NCBI RefSeq assembly: GCF_947489715.1
Contig: NZ_CANLER010000001.1
Span: 1 to 64,000 of the forward strand
Origin: an uncultured Roseovarius sp.
GTDB taxonomy: Bacteria > Pseudomonadota > Alphaproteobacteria > Rhodobacterales > Rhodobacteraceae
DNA length: 64,000 bases
Reading direction: 5' to 3'
A program made the position numbers and the translations under genes. Of the stretch, positions 28,263 through 38,425 are shown piece after piece. The notes beneath the pieces were generated by a model. The model searched no databases. It was given only the letters and a program-made list of their open reading frames with translations, and was not told where the DNA came from. Each line of letters begins with the position of its first letter. The first letter of the stretch is position 1.

Positions 28263-29939
28263 ATGAGCTATAAATCCGACATCGAGATTGCGCGCGAAGC
28301 AACGAAAAAACCGATCCAAGAAATCGGCGACAAGCTGGGAATTCCTACCGAGCACCTGCTGCCCTATGGTCATGACAAGGCGAAGGTTAGCCAAGACTAC
28401 ATCAACTCGGTACAGGGTAACAAAAGCGGCAAGCTGATCCTGGTGACAGCGATCAACCCGACCCCGGCGGGTGAAGGTAAGACGACCACAACGGTGGGGT
28501 TGGGCGACGGTCTGAACCGGATCGGCAAAAAGGCGATGATCTGCATTCGCGAAGCGTCGCTTGGTCCTAATTTTGGCATGAAGGGCGGGGCTGCCGGGGG
28601 TGGTTACGCGCAGGTCGTTCCGATGGAGGACATGAACCTGCACTTCACCGGAGACTTCCACGCCATCACCAGCGCGCATTCCCTGCTATCAGCGATGATC
28701 GACAACCACATCTACTGGGGCAACGAGCTTGAGATCGACGTGCGCCGGGTGCAATGGCGCCGTGTCGTCGACATGAACGACCGCGCGCTGCGCCAGATCA
28801 ATGTCAGCCTGGGTGGTGTTGCCAATGGCTTCCCGCGCGAAGGCGGGTTCGACATCACCGTGGCATCCGAGGTCATGGCGATCCTGTGCCTGGCCAAAGA
28901 TCTGGCCGATCTGGAAAAACGTCTGGGCGATATGATCGTGGCTTACCGCCGCGACCGCAGCCCGGTTTTCTGCCGTGATATCAAGGCAGAAGGTGCGATG
29001 ACTGTATTGCTGAAAGATGCGATGCAGCCTAACCTGGTGCAGACGCTGGAGAACAACCCGGCCTTCGTACATGGCGGCCCGTTCGCCAATATCGCGCATG
29101 GCTGCAATTCGGTCACGGCGACCACGACGGCGCTGAAGATTGCCGATTACGTGGTCACCGAAGCCGGTTTCGGAGCCGATCTGGGCGCCGAGAAATTCAT
29201 GAACATCAAGTGCCGCAAGGCCGGTTTGGCGCCAGATTGTGTGGTGCTGGTGGCAACCGTGCGCGCGATGAAGATGAACGGTGGCGTGGCCAAGGCCGAT
29301 CTGGGAGAGGAAAACGTTGAAGCTGTCAAGAATGGATGTTCCAATCTGGGCCGCCACATCGGCAACCTGAAATCTTTCGGCGTGCCTGTTGTTGTCGCGG
29401 TTAACCATTTTGTGACCGATACCGATGCTGAGGTCGAAGCTGTTCGTGAATATGCGGCAAGCCAGGGTTCAGAGGCGATCGTCAGCCGCCACTGGGAACT
29501 GGGAGGTGAAGGTGCCGAGGCATTGGCGCAGCGTGTCGCAGAAGTAGCAGATAGCGGTGTCAGCCAGTTTGCTCCGATCTATCGCGATGACATGCCCTTG
29601 ATGGACAAGATCGATCGTATTGCCAAGTCAATCTACCGCGCCGATAAAGTGCTTGCCGACAAGAAAATCCGGGATCAGTTGAAGCTGTGGGAAGAACAGG
29701 GTTATGGCAATCTGCCGATCTGTATGGCCAAGACGCAGTATAGCTTCTCTACCGACCCCAACCTGCGCGGCGCGCCCACGGGCCATTCGGTTCCGGTACG
29801 TGAAGTTCGGCTGAGTGCGGGTGCCGGATTTGTGGTGGTGGTCTGCGGTGAGATCATGACCATGCCGGGCCTGCCGCGGACACCAGCGGCAGAAAATATC
29901 CACCTAAACGAAGGCGGTCAAATCGAAGGCCTGTTCTGA
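28263..29939 (+). CDS. fhs: Formate-tetrahydrofolate ligase
   Basis: Enzyme of 558 residues that joins formate to tetrahydrofolate with ATP, giving 10-formyl-THF. The nucleotide loop [16 protein letters not shown] is at 65-80, and the family signatures [17 protein letters not shown] and [20 protein letters not shown] are intact. The start at 28263 begins the canonical [10 protein letters not shown]; upstream readings lack family support. folD follows at 86 bases, so the pair channels one-carbon units. Confidence 0.97.
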   Translation: MSYKSDIEIAREATKKPIQEIGDKLGIPTEHLLPYGHDKAKVSQDYINSVQGNKSGKLILVTAINPTPAGEGKTTTTVGLGDGLNRIGKKAMICIREASLGPNFGMKGGAAGGGYAQVVPMEDMNLHFTGDFHAITSAHSLLSAMIDNHIYWGNELEIDVRRVQWRRVVDMNDRALRQINVSLGGVANGFPREGGFDITVASEVMAILCLAKDLADLEKRLGDMIVAYRRDRSPVFCRDIKAEGAMTVLLKDAMQPNLVQTLENNPAFVHGGPFANIAHGCNSVTATTTALKIADYVVTEAGFGADLGAEKFMNIKCRKAGLAPDCVVLVATVRAMKMNGGVAKADLGEENVEAVKNGCSNLGRHIGNLKSFGVPVVVAVNHFVTDTDAEVEAVREYAASQGSEAIVSRHWELGGEGAEALAQRVAEVADSGVSQFAPIYRDDMPLMDKIDRIAKSIYRADKVLADKKIRDQLKLWEEQGYGNLPICMAKTQYSFSTDPNLRGAPTGHSVPVREVRLSAGAGFVVVVCGEIMTMPGLPRTPAAENIHLNEGGQIEGLF

Positions 29940-30025
29940 TTGGTTTGGCTGGGCGACGCTCGACCCTTGCGGTCCATCGCCCCGCGCGCCATCCCGTAGG
30001 GTGCATAGACGTAAAGGAAGATGTG

Positions 30026-30916
30026 ATGACGGCGCAGATTATTGACGGCAAAGCCTTTGCTGCAACTGTACGCGAAAAGGTGGCCGGCCACGTTACCCGG
30101 TTGAAAGAGGAAAACGGGATCACGCCAGGGCTGGCTGTGGTGTTGGTTGGTGAGGACCCGGCGAGCCAGGTCTATGTCCGTTCCAAGGGCAAACAGACCG
30201 TTGAGGTGGGGATGAATTCGTTCGAGCACAAGCTTGATGCGGATACATCCGAGGCCGATCTGCTGGCGCTTGTCGACCAGTTGAATAATGATCCAACAGT
30301 GCATGGTATCTTGGTACAGCTGCCATTGCCGAAACATTTGAACGAAGATCTGGTGATCAATTCCATCAGTCCGGAAAAGGACGTAGATGGTTTCCACATT
30401 TCGAATGTGGGCCTGCTGGGCACCGGACAGAAAAGCATGGTGCCCTGTACGCCGTTGGGCAGCCTGATGATGCTGCGCGATCATCATGGGTCGCTTAGCG
30501 GCTTGGATGCGGTTGTCATCGGTCGCTCGAACATCGTGGGTAAACCAATGGCGCAGTTGTTGCTGGGCGATAGCTGCACCGTGACCATTGCGCATAGCCG
30601 TACCAAGGATCTGGCAGATGTGGTGCGCCGCGCCGATATCGTCGTGGCCGCTGTGGGTCGCCCAGAGATGGTGCCAGGCGATTGGATCAAACCTGGTGCT
30701 ACGGTTATTGATGTGGGCATCAATCGGATTGAGCGCGAAGGTAAGAACGTTCTGGTCGGGGACGTAGATTTTGCCAGTGCCAAAGATGTCGCCGGTGCCA
30801 TTACGCCAGTGCCTGGTGGGGTGGGTCCGATGACTATTGCCTGTCTGTTGGCAAATACCGTGACGGCGTGCTGTCGTGCCAATGGGTTGTCCGAACCTGA
30901 AGGTTTGACAGCATAA
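30026..30916 (+). CDS. folD: Bifunctional methylene-THF dehydrogenase / cyclohydrolase
   Basis: Enzyme of 296 residues that converts 5,10-methylene-THF to 10-formyl-THF in two steps. The signatures [20 protein letters not shown] and [19 protein letters not shown] are complete, as is the Rossmann [11 protein letters not shown] segment. The start at 30026 follows AAAGGAAG; a longer in-frame reading from 29945 is unlikely. It completes the C1 pair with fhs and ends in a strong terminator. Confidence 0.97.
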   Translation: MTAQIIDGKAFAATVREKVAGHVTRLKEENGITPGLAVVLVGEDPASQVYVRSKGKQTVEVGMNSFEHKLDADTSEADLLALVDQLNNDPTVHGILVQLPLPKHLNEDLVINSISPEKDVDGFHISNVGLLGTGQKSMVPCTPLGSLMMLRDHHGSLSGLDAVVIGRSNIVGKPMAQLLLGDSCTVTIAHSRTKDLADVVRRADIVVAAVGRPEMVPGDWIKPGATVIDVGINRIEREGKNVLVGDVDFASAKDVAGAITPVPGGVGPMTIACLLANTVTACCRANGLSEPEGLTA

Positions 30917-30939
30917 AACCACGTCCGTCTTGATCTGTC

Positions 30940-30969
30940 GGGTCCCGATATCCCATCGGGGCCCTTTTT
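30940..30969 (+). terminator. Intrinsic terminator of fhs-folD
   Basis: Stem GGGTCCCGAT (30940-30949) pairs with ATCGGGGCCC (30955-30964), with one G-T pair, and is followed by TTTTT. It ends transcription of folD just before the convergent thioesterase gene, whose stop codon lies within the T-run. Confidence 0.87.
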
Positions 30970-31390
30970 ATGTCGAGCTAATCGGAATCATCGTACCGGT
31001 TAGTAAGGCAACGTGAATTTCGCTGCCGTTTTCGACAGCAAAAACATCGGCTTGAACGATTATCAGTCTGCGACCTGGCTTGATGACCCGTCCGCGTGCA
31101 ATCAGGTATTCGCCTTTTGCAGGGGCTAGAAGATTGATTTTCATTTCAGTTGTCAGCACCTCGTGCTTGTCGGGCATGACCGACAACGCAGCGTAACCGG
31201 CAGCACTATCTCCGATTGCGAATGTCAGACCGGCATGAGCAAATCCATGTTGTTGGCGGCTTCCGGGCAGGATAGGCGCGCGAATTTCCACCTTACCCGA
31301 CTCGACGGTTTCCAACACCGCGCCGAGGGTCTGCATCATCGACTGAGCGGCGAAGCTTTCATGGATGCATATCGAATTCTGGGGGGACAT
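30968..31390 (-). CDS. PaaI-type hotdog thioesterase
   Basis: Cytoplasmic acyl-CoA thioesterase-like protein of 140 residues (146 if the upstream ATG at 31408 is used). It has the family pattern HGFAHAGLTFAIGDSAAGYA, a single hotdog domain with the conserved HGG/HxG-type motif varied to HAG, and ending strands RRLIIVQADVFAV and IHVALLTGTMIP. The true start is ambiguous between the two ATGs. It is monocistronic and divergent from the LytTR gene. The substrate is unknown. Confidence 0.8.
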   Translation of the reverse strand: MSPQNSICIHESFAAQSMMQTLGAVLETVESGKVEIRAPILPGSRQQHGFAHAGLTFAIGDSAAGYAALSVMPDKHEVLTTEMKINLLAPAKGEYLIARGRVIKPGRRLIIVQADVFAVENGSEIHVALLTGTMIPISST

Positions 31391-31522
31391 TTTTCGTTTG
31401 TTTCCCATTTCTTACGTAACGTTAATCAAGCAACAGTAGGACCCGTAGGGGCTTGTGTGAATAGGCGCTTGGGGGGAAAGTTGACACCAATTACACGTAA
31501 AAAGAGTGGATGCGATGACGGC

Positions 31523-32335
31523 ATGCCTTTGAAGTCCCGAATAATCAACAGTTTTTCTGAAACGTTCCGGACACTTCTCTCGCCTTTGACAGTATTCATT
31601 TGGCTGGCCTCGATCATTTTGGCCACGATCGCTGGTCCGTTTGAGACATATTTGATTATGGATTGGCCAGCACGGGCGCAATACTGGTTGCTTGTCGTCA
31701 GCGTTTCGATCGTGGTCGGGTATGGCGTGCGCGCGACATCATTGGTGTTGATCGGACCGGAAAAACCGCTTTTGCTTGATAGTGTCATGGTGACGCTGAT
31801 GACATTGGTTTTCACGCCAATCGTATGGCTGATCACTCGAACAGCTCAGATTTCATCCGCTGCGAACCTCCCGACACTGCCAAGCATTGCGGGCTACGTG
31901 ATGCTATGTACCGCTGTCATTGTTATCGGCCGCAGGGTTACCCCAGGGTTTGAGGCGCGGGAATATGATTTTTTTCCAGAGATAGAAGTTGAACCACCTC
32001 AGGAGGATGAACCTGTCGGGCAACCGCGGCTGTTGCGCAGGTTGGCGGTTGAGAACCGGGGCAAAATCCTCAGACTCACGGCGAACGATCACTTTGTTGA
32101 GGTCGCAACTGAAAATGGGGCTGAGTCCTTGCGGATGAGGTTGATCGACGCGATCGACGAGATGGAACCGGTGCGTGGATATTGCGTACACCGATCGCAC
32201 TGGGTGGCACACAAGGCGATCATTCGGGTTGAACGCGAAAGTAATCATAAGATTTTTGTCCTATTGGCGAACAACGACCGCATTCCAGTCAGCCGAAAAT
32301 ACCGGGAAAATGTAGAAGAGGCGGGTTTGATCTAG
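31523..32335 (+). CDS. Membrane-bound LytTR-domain regulator
   Basis: Protein of 270 residues with about four hydrophobic segments (22-40, 53-70, 84-105, 120-137) and a C-terminal LytTR DNA-binding domain (about 170-265) ending in RVERESNHKIFVLLANNDRI and PVSRKYRENV. Regulators of this design sit in the membrane and bind DNA with the beta-type LytTR fold, without a receiver domain. The sensed signal is not visible. A TTG at 31481 preceded by GGGGGGAAAG may be an alternative start giving 14 more residues. Its stop codon overlaps that of the convergent pdeM gene (TAG in both directions). Confidence 0.83.
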   Translation: MPLKSRIINSFSETFRTLLSPLTVFIWLASIILATIAGPFETYLIMDWPARAQYWLLVVSVSIVVGYGVRATSLVLIGPEKPLLLDSVMVTLMTLVFTPIVWLITRTAQISSAANLPTLPSIAGYVMLCTAVIVIGRRVTPGFEAREYDFFPEIEVEPPQEDEPVGQPRLLRRLAVENRGKILRLTANDHFVEVATENGAESLRMRLIDAIDEMEPVRGYCVHRSHWVAHKAIIRVERESNHKIFVLLANNDRIPVSRKYRENVEEAGLI

Positions 32336-32994
32336 CGCGGCATCGGTACCGGGCGCGGCACCGGACCGGTGAGGATGGCAAGCGTGTCTGCCTGCATCAG
32401 CGATTGAAGCATTGCGCTGTTGCTGCGCAACCCACCGGTATAGGTGCCATAAGCGGGCAGAATTACACGGTCCTTATCCACCAGAAAGACCTTGCGGGTA
32501 ACGCTACGACCACGCGTCGAAAGGGTAAGCTTTGGGTGATAATGGCCTGATAATTCACCTTTTTCCGCAGGGTCAGCGATATGCTGGAATATAAGAGGCA
32601 GGATTTGCAGCCTGGTAAGATGCGTGCCGCCCAGATCAACCGGACCGGGATCATGATTGCCTTCAATCCAGATCCACTTGCGACCCGCTTGCAATTGAGC
32701 GATCCACAACCTTTCCGGCTCTGGCAAGGCGGTGGCTGCAGCAAGATCATCAAAACTGTCACCCAGACAAATCACCGTGGTGGCCTTGGTGGTACGCAAG
32801 TCATGCTCAAGCCGTGAAAGGGTGTCGCGTGTTTCGTAAGGCGGTAAAACAGCGTCACCTATACGCGCGCGGCGCTCTGACTTTCCAAGATGGAGATCGG
32901 AGACGCAAAGTAATTTTTGCGCAGGCCAAAAAAGTGCACCTGAGCCAAGCGCAGTCAGAGTAATATTCGAAAAGGTGAAACAGTACCCGTTCAT
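32332..32994 (-). CDS. pdeM: Ligase-associated metallophosphoesterase PdeM
   Basis: Calcineurin-like metallophosphoesterase of 220 residues. All metal motifs are present: SDLHLGKSE (32-40, D33 and H35), CLGDSFDDL, EGNHDP and SGHYHPKL. The family is known as the DNA-repair-associated endonuclease/phosphoesterase found with an ATP-dependent ligase, an exonuclease and an Lhr-like helicase. Here only the helicase is adjacent. A 40-base gap from the helicase suggests one transcript. Ser/Pro/Arg repeats end the protein. Confidence 0.88.
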   Translation of the reverse strand: MNGYCFTFSNITLTALGSGALFWPAQKLLCVSDLHLGKSERRARIGDAVLPPYETRDTLSRLEHDLRTTKATTVICLGDSFDDLAAATALPEPERLWIAQLQAGRKWIWIEGNHDPGPVDLGGTHLTRLQILPLIFQHIADPAEKGELSGHYHPKLTLSTRGRSVTRKVFLVDKDRVILPAYGTYTGGLRSNSAMLQSLMQADTLAILTGPVPRPVPMPR

Positions 32995-33034
32995 GGTCTG
33001 TTCTTTTTGCGCGCCTAAGTCATAATGGCAAGAG

Positions 33035-35449
33035 CTAATTTACCAACCCTGCGGCTTGCATGAGGCGTTCGGTTTCCTCTGCCAAAAGGCGTTCCGGTGC
33101 CGCGCCGTCAACAGGTGTGCGCCCGGCCTCAAGAAATAACGGCGCGGCTAGGGGAGTGACGCGAGGAAGGCGGCGCAAATCTATCCGTCCTCTAATCCGA
33201 GTGATCATCTCTTCGATCCGACCAAAATCGATCAGACCGCGCATCGCTTCTTCTCGGGTGATCTGTAACAACAGGTGGTCGGGGTCATATTTAGCCAAAG
33301 TGTCATATAGAATATCCGAGGAGAATGCCGCCTGTCGTCCGGATTTTCGAGCCTGTGGTGTGTTGCGCGTAATCAGCCCGGCGATGGTGGCAGAGGCACG
33401 GAATGTGCGTTTCATCATGGTATTTCCGGTAAGCCAGCTATCCAATCCCTGACGCATTGCATCAGGAGTGAACAAGGGCGCTGCATCTGTCAGTGGCTCC
33501 AACCCCCAGATCATTGTCGCATAATCGGTCGAAACAAACCCAAGAGGATCCAAATCAAGTTCTTCCATCCGTTTGGATATGATCAGGCCCAATGATTGTT
33601 GGGCATTACGTCCAGCGAAACCATAAATTACCGTGTGTTCGCGCCCATCATGAGGGAAACTTTCGATCAACAGGCGACCTTCTTGGGGCAGTTGTGACAT
33701 CTGGGTTTGAAGATGTAGCCAGTCACGGGTGTGATCTGGAAGGTTGGGCCAATTGTCCAGTGCAAAGAGGCGCAGAATGCGATGACTGAGTTGGGTAGAA
33801 GTCGCAAATTTGGTGCCCGAGAACACTGCAACTTTGGGTTTGCGACCTCGGTCGCGACTCACTTCGACCGTCATCTCACGCAGCCCCTCGTAGCGCACGA
33901 TCTGACCGCCGATCAGGAATGTATCTCCGGGGGTTAGAGAGGCGGCAAAGCCCTCTTCAACTTCGCCCAGTGGCTTACCGCCACGGCTCCGTTTTAGACG
34001 TACTTTGAGCTTGTCGCTGTCTTGTATGGTGCCGATATTCATGCGGATCAGTTGTGTTGCGCGGGGGTCGCGTAACTGCCATTTACAGTCTGGCCGTTGT
34101 ATCAGGCGTTGCCACTGGTCATATGCGCGAAGGGCGTAGCCTCCGGTTGCACAAAATTCGAGACAGTCGTCAAAATGCGTGCGCTCAAGTTCGGCGTAGG
34201 CGCCTGACGTGATGATTTCTGCATAAAGTTCATCGGCATCGAACGGCCCGGCACAGGCACGGATCAGGATGTGTTGGCAGAGCACATCTCGTGGGCCGGG
34301 CCCACGAGGGTCACCATCCAGATCATGCTCTTTCACCGCTTGAAGAGCCGCGAGGCATTCCACAACTTCAAACCGATTGGCGGGTACTAGTAATGCCTTT
34401 GAGGGGGCATTGTAGCGATGGTTTGCGCGTCCGATTCTCTGGACCAGTCGTTTGACGTTTTTTGGCGCTCCGATCTGAATGACCAGATCAACATCGCCCC
34501 AATCGATGCCAAGGTCTAGGCTTCCGGTGCAAACGATGGCACGCAATTCGCCGCGCTGCATGGCGCCCTCGACCCGTTCACGCTGAATGCGGTCAAGGCT
34601 ACCGTGATGGATGCCGATCGGTAAACTGTCAGTATTGGCAAGCCATAGATTATGAAAGAAAATTTCTGCCTGGGCGCGTGTGTTATGGAAGATGAGTGTG
34701 GTGTTGTGTTGACGAATTTCATCTAGTACCGACGGGATCGCATAGGCGGCTCCACCCCCGGACCATGGGGGTGGTTCATCGGTTTCAAGCATCGCAATAT
34801 CCGGATCGGGGCCGGGATCAGCCATTAGGATTTCGCAAAGGTCGGGATGGCAGGCCAGATAGTTGGCAATGGCTGCGGGATCTTCGACCGTGGCCGAAAG
34901 GCCAACGCGTCGAAGGTTGGGACACATGGCCTGCAGCCGAGACAGGGCCAGCATCAACTGATCGCCGCGTTTCGATTCCGCCAACGCATGTATCTCATCT
35001 ATGACAACCCGTTGGAGGCCAGAAAACATCCGCGGCGCGTCTTCGTAAGAGGTGAGCAAGGCGAGACTTTCAGGCGTTGTAAGTAGAATATGGGGGGGAT
35101 CGGCGCGTTGGCGTTTTTTGCGGTTGGCGGGTGTGTCGCCGGTGCGATCCTCGATCCGAATCGGCAGACCTAATTCTTCGACGGGGGTTCGCAGGTTGCG
35201 TTTGATATCCGCAGCCAGTGCTTTGAGAGGGGATATGTATAACGTATGTATCCCGTCGGTATTCCGTCGGTGCGTGGCCAGATCCACGAGGGTTGGTAGA
35301 AAACCGGCCAGGGTTTTGCCGCCGCCTGTAGGTGCAATGAGGAGCAGCGTGGCATCACTCGCGCGCACGAGCATCTCAAGCTGATGCGGATGTACCGACC
35401 AGCCGCGCGCGGCGAACCATTCCGAAAAGTTCGGGGGGAGCAATGACAT
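33035..35449 (-). CDS. Ligase-associated Lhr-like DEXH-box helicase
   Basis: Superfamily 2 DNA helicase of 804 residues. Walker A APTGGGKT is at 39-46, motif Ia YISPLKALAADI, motif II DEIH at 151-154, motif III-like SATVEDP, and motif VI QRIGRANHR in the second RecA domain. The C-terminal WYL-like and winged-helix parts match the ligase-associated helicase branch. Its known partners are PdeM, an exonuclease and a DNA ligase; PdeM follows directly, but neither ligase nor exonuclease lies in this window. The start at 35449 has only a weak GG-rich region before it. Confidence 0.9.
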   Translation of the reverse strand: MSLLPPNFSEWFAARGWSVHPHQLEMLVRASDATLLLIAPTGGGKTLAGFLPTLVDLATHRRNTDGIHTLYISPLKALAADIKRNLRTPVEELGLPIRIEDRTGDTPANRKKRQRADPPHILLTTPESLALLTSYEDAPRMFSGLQRVVIDEIHALAESKRGDQLMLALSRLQAMCPNLRRVGLSATVEDPAAIANYLACHPDLCEILMADPGPDPDIAMLETDEPPPWSGGGAAYAIPSVLDEIRQHNTTLIFHNTRAQAEIFFHNLWLANTDSLPIGIHHGSLDRIQRERVEGAMQRGELRAIVCTGSLDLGIDWGDVDLVIQIGAPKNVKRLVQRIGRANHRYNAPSKALLVPANRFEVVECLAALQAVKEHDLDGDPRGPGPRDVLCQHILIRACAGPFDADELYAEIITSGAYAELERTHFDDCLEFCATGGYALRAYDQWQRLIQRPDCKWQLRDPRATQLIRMNIGTIQDSDKLKVRLKRSRGGKPLGEVEEGFAASLTPGDTFLIGGQIVRYEGLREMTVEVSRDRGRKPKVAVFSGTKFATSTQLSHRILRLFALDNWPNLPDHTRDWLHLQTQMSQLPQEGRLLIESFPHDGREHTVIYGFAGRNAQQSLGLIISKRMEELDLDPLGFVSTDYATMIWGLEPLTDAAPLFTPDAMRQGLDSWLTGNTMMKRTFRASATIAGLITRNTPQARKSGRQAAFSSDILYDTLAKYDPDHLLLQITREEAMRGLIDFGRIEEMITRIRGRIDLRRLPRVTPLAAPLFLEAGRTPVDGAAPERLLAEETERLMQAAGLVN

Positions 35450-35549
35450 GCCGACAGGTTAGGGTGACGACAGTCCAAAGAAAACCCATTAGGATCAGCC
35501 TTGATGTCTCGTGGACCAGGGCGTGAACTTGCCGCGCCAGATATCGCCG

Positions 35550-36860
35550 TCAGTGAACGATTTTTTCCTGTTTTACGAACATGTTAGCCCAGGCCCGGTC
35601 TATTAGATCAGGCGTCATCTGGTAAGGTATTCCCTCGAATTCGCAAATCGAGATCATCTGATCAATCAAGAAGATCGGCTGGTAGTTCGCATAGACGTTT
35701 TCGATGGTCGGATACTTCTTTTTCAACAAATGCACCAATGCGGACTCTTCCAGCGGCATCTTACGCTTGCGAGCAACCATCGCGAAGATTTTCAAGAAAT
35801 CCTCCTGATTTGGGCCGTCAATCTTGATCTTGAAGAAAATCCTACGCAGGGCCGCGTTATCAAAAATCTCATTCGGGTGGAAGTTCGTCGAAAAGATTAC
35901 CAACGTGTCAAAGGGTACTTCGAATTTTTCACCCGATTGAAGCGCAAGAATATCCTTTGATTCCTCCAAGGGAACGATCCAACGGTTGACCAGTGCCTGC
36001 GGCGGTTCTGCCTGACGGCCAAGGTCGTCCACGATGAAGATACCGCCGGTGGATTTCAATTGTAGCGGCGCCTGATAGGTGCGTGCGGTGGGGTTATACA
36101 CCAGATCAAGCATGTTCAAGCTGAGTTCACCACCGGTGATCACGGTTGGGCGCTCGCATTTGACATAGCGGGCGTCAAACGTGCGGCGGCGGCGGAGCGA
36201 GTTGGGGTCGTCGGCCTCTTCTTCGGCTTTGGAGTGCACGATCGGGTCGTAGACTGTGATCACCTGCCCTGAATATTCGATGGCGCGGGGAACATAGATT
36301 TTGTCGCCCATTGCATCGCGAATGCCATTGGAAATACTGGATTTACCGTTCCCTGGGGGGCCATACATCAGGATCGAACGTCCGGCTCCAACAGCGGGGC
36401 CAAGATGGTCTAGCAATTCTTTGGGTAGGATCAGGTGGCCCATTGCACTGGTCAGTTGATCGCGGGTGATCTGGATGTTGCGGATCGATTGGCGTTTGAC
36501 CTGTTCGCGATAGACTTCAAGCGGAACCGGCATGGCGCCGAAATATTCGGATTGTGCGAGAGCATCCAATGCACGCGCCTTGCCTGCGTCCGTCAGTTGG
36601 TATCCCATTTCGCCACCGTTATTGGCGTTAAGCGTGCCGGTCGCCTCAAGCAATTTTTGCCCGCGCGCCTGATCTACCAACTCCTGTGTGACAGCTCGAG
36701 GCAAGCAAATCGCCTGAGCCAGATCGGAAACCATATCAATGTTCTTCCGAAACATCGTCTTAATCAGGATGTCGCGCATCATGACGATGGGCAATCGCAT
36801 ATCTTCGAGACTGACAGGAGGCGGCGGTGGCTGGACGCCCGGGGTCACTTGCATATTCAT
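35550..36860 (-). CDS. AAA+ ATPase at the end of the tad locus
   Basis: ATPase of 436 residues with a proline-rich N-terminus (QPPPPPV), a winged-helix-like segment around 30-100, Walker A MYGPPGNGKS at 165-174 and a Walker B-like GGIFIVDDLGR. The sensor region reads STNFHPNEIFDNAALRRIFF, so it is a true AAA+ domain, but no named family was recognised. It lies downstream of the prepilin peptidase, 160 bases apart, and is the last gene on this strand before the unrelated helicase. It may be a Tad-linked regulator or unfoldase, or an independent gene. The start is taken at 36860; an ATG at 36854 is also possible. Confidence 0.82.
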   Translation of the reverse strand: MNMQVTPGVQPPPPPVSLEDMRLPIVMMRDILIKTMFRKNIDMVSDLAQAICLPRAVTQELVDQARGQKLLEATGTLNANNGGEMGYQLTDAGKARALDALAQSEYFGAMPVPLEVYREQVKRQSIRNIQITRDQLTSAMGHLILPKELLDHLGPAVGAGRSILMYGPPGNGKSSISNGIRDAMGDKIYVPRAIEYSGQVITVYDPIVHSKAEEEADDPNSLRRRRTFDARYVKCERPTVITGGELSLNMLDLVYNPTARTYQAPLQLKSTGGIFIVDDLGRQAEPPQALVNRWIVPLEESKDILALQSGEKFEVPFDTLVIFSTNFHPNEIFDNAALRRIFFKIKIDGPNQEDFLKIFAMVARKRKMPLEESALVHLLKKKYPTIENVYANYQPIFLIDQMISICEFEGIPYQMTPDLIDRAWANMFVKQEKIVH

Positions 36861-37020
36861 CTGGTTCGGCCTGCAATTGGTTACACGACGATGGCACCGT
36901 GCAACATGCGCGGGCACAGGGATGACTATGAAGATGAAAGGTGCAGAAATTGTGGAGATGATTGGGCAAGGGCACGCCAAATTGTGCCTGAAAATTTAGA
37001 TGTTTTTGAAGGAAATCTCT

Positions 37021-37521
37021 TTAAGCGCCGTAGGTTACGCCCAAAATCAGATAGATCGCCAATGTGCCACCAAGTGAGAAACCCATCGGGAATTTTTTCT
37101 CTCGCGACCAGCTTACCCATCCTGGCGCCAGGTTGCGCAGGGGCGTGTGTTTTGCAATCCGATGCGTTGTATAACCTGCCAGCAAGTTGGCCGCGAAAAT
37201 CAGGCAAAGCAAGAAAGCATCACCCGGGTCGATGAAGGGAGCCGCGGCGGCGATGAACTTGGCATCACCAGCGCCAACAAGCCCAGCGGCATTGATCACC
37301 ATTCCTATTACCAGGGCGACCACCATTGTTGCCAACCTCCAGGGGTATTCGGGTAGCGGCAGGGCGATAAATCCGATCACCAAAAACACCACTGCCAGCG
37401 TAACAACCGCCTTATTGCGGATCAGCATCAGACTGAGGTCACTCCACGCGACCCAAATGCAGATTGGCAGCACGAAAGGTAGAAACCAAAGCGCCTCGGC
37501 GGAGGTAATTTGCAGCGGCAT
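37021..37521 (-). CDS. cpaA: Prepilin peptidase CpaA/TadV
   Basis: Membrane aspartic protease of 166 residues that cleaves and methylates Flp prepilins. The two catalytic aspartates are D28 (WSDLSLMLIRN) and D86 in the GAGDAKF motif. Several hydrophobic segments cover the sequence. It has no N-terminal methylase domain, as is normal for CpaA. It lies after the TPR lipoproteins of the tad locus. No strong Shine-Dalgarno is seen. Confidence 0.93.
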   Translation of the reverse strand: MPLQITSAEALWFLPFVLPICIWVAWSDLSLMLIRNKAVVTLAVVFLVIGFIALPLPEYPWRLATMVVALVIGMVINAAGLVGAGDAKFIAAAAPFIDPGDAFLLCLIFAANLLAGYTTHRIAKHTPLRNLAPGWVSWSREKKFPMGFSLGGTLAIYLILGVTYGA

Positions 37522-37546
37522 CCAGGATATCCGTCAGGTCAGTTGC

Positions 37547-38395
37547 TTAGCTCTCTTCAAGTGCCCGAAGGCTGCGAACGGCTGCCTCGAAATGTTGGGG
37601 ATGCGTGTCGATCGCGTCCCGCAACAGGCCCTTACCAATCGTCGTATCCCCTTGTTTTATAGCGGATAATCCTAACGTGTATAGAAGTTGCGCCCGTTCG
37701 ACCTGTGTCATCTGCAAGACCGGTAGGGTATATTTCCCTTGTGCTCCACGCGAGAGGATCAGGTTATTTTTGGCTGTAAAGAGCGTCTGGTCCTGCCGGA
37801 TTGCATCCGAAAAAAGACGTTCGGCTGCAGGGAAATCACCGCGACTGAGTTTCGAGTATCCCCAGTTGTTCATCACGCCTGCGGGCCTTGTTGTTAGCCC
37901 AACTGCGATTTCGTAGAAACTGTCGGCTTTTTTCCATTCTTGATTACTGTCTGCGATCATTGCTTCAAGCCGATAACGCTTGAACGTCTCGAAGGTGGGA
38001 GGGATCTGATCCAGCGTTTTGTCGGCTTCTTCCCATTCGTTACTTCGGATCAGCGCATCCGCAAGATCTACACGGTCATCATTTGTCGCCTTCTTGTGAG
38101 TAACAACTTTCTTCCAGGCTGAAACGCCTTCGGTGCTGCGTTTTGCACGCACAAGCGACTTGGCCAGACCGCGCTGGAGGTCAATCCGATCTGGTTTTTG
38201 CGCTACTGCACGTTGGAAATAGGCGACCGCCTCATTCGGGTCCGCAGAACTCAGCATGACATCGTTCAGGTCTGACTCGTCAACAACATTGAGATCCTGA
38301 AATGCCCGGTCGACATCCTGTGAGGATTTCTTTTCGCATGCGGAAAGCACAAATGCGCCTGTCACGCATAAAGTAAGGAGGATAGGGTGGCGCAT
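37547..38395 (-). CDS. TPR lipoprotein of the tad locus
   Basis: Probable lipoprotein of 282 residues. The signal ends in the lipobox LSAC with C20. TPR repeats fill the rest, including AVAYFQRAVAQKPDRIDLQ and AERLFSDAIRQDQTLFTAK. Such proteins in tad loci act like the pilotin TadD, helping secretin assembly. AAAAGGA precedes the ATG. It is followed by cpaA and preceded by a second TPR lipoprotein. Confidence 0.88.
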   Translation of the reverse strand: MRHPILLTLCVTGAFVLSACEKKSSQDVDRAFQDLNVVDESDLNDVMLSSADPNEAVAYFQRAVAQKPDRIDLQRGLAKSLVRAKRSTEGVSAWKKVVTHKKATNDDRVDLADALIRSNEWEEADKTLDQIPPTFETFKRYRLEAMIADSNQEWKKADSFYEIAVGLTTRPAGVMNNWGYSKLSRGDFPAAERLFSDAIRQDQTLFTAKNNLILSRGAQGKYTLPVLQMTQVERAQLLYTLGLSAIKQGDTTIGKGLLRDAIDTHPQHFEAAVRSLRALEES

Positions 38396-38425
38396 TTTTG
38401 CGTCCTTTTACTGTCTCGGCCTCGG

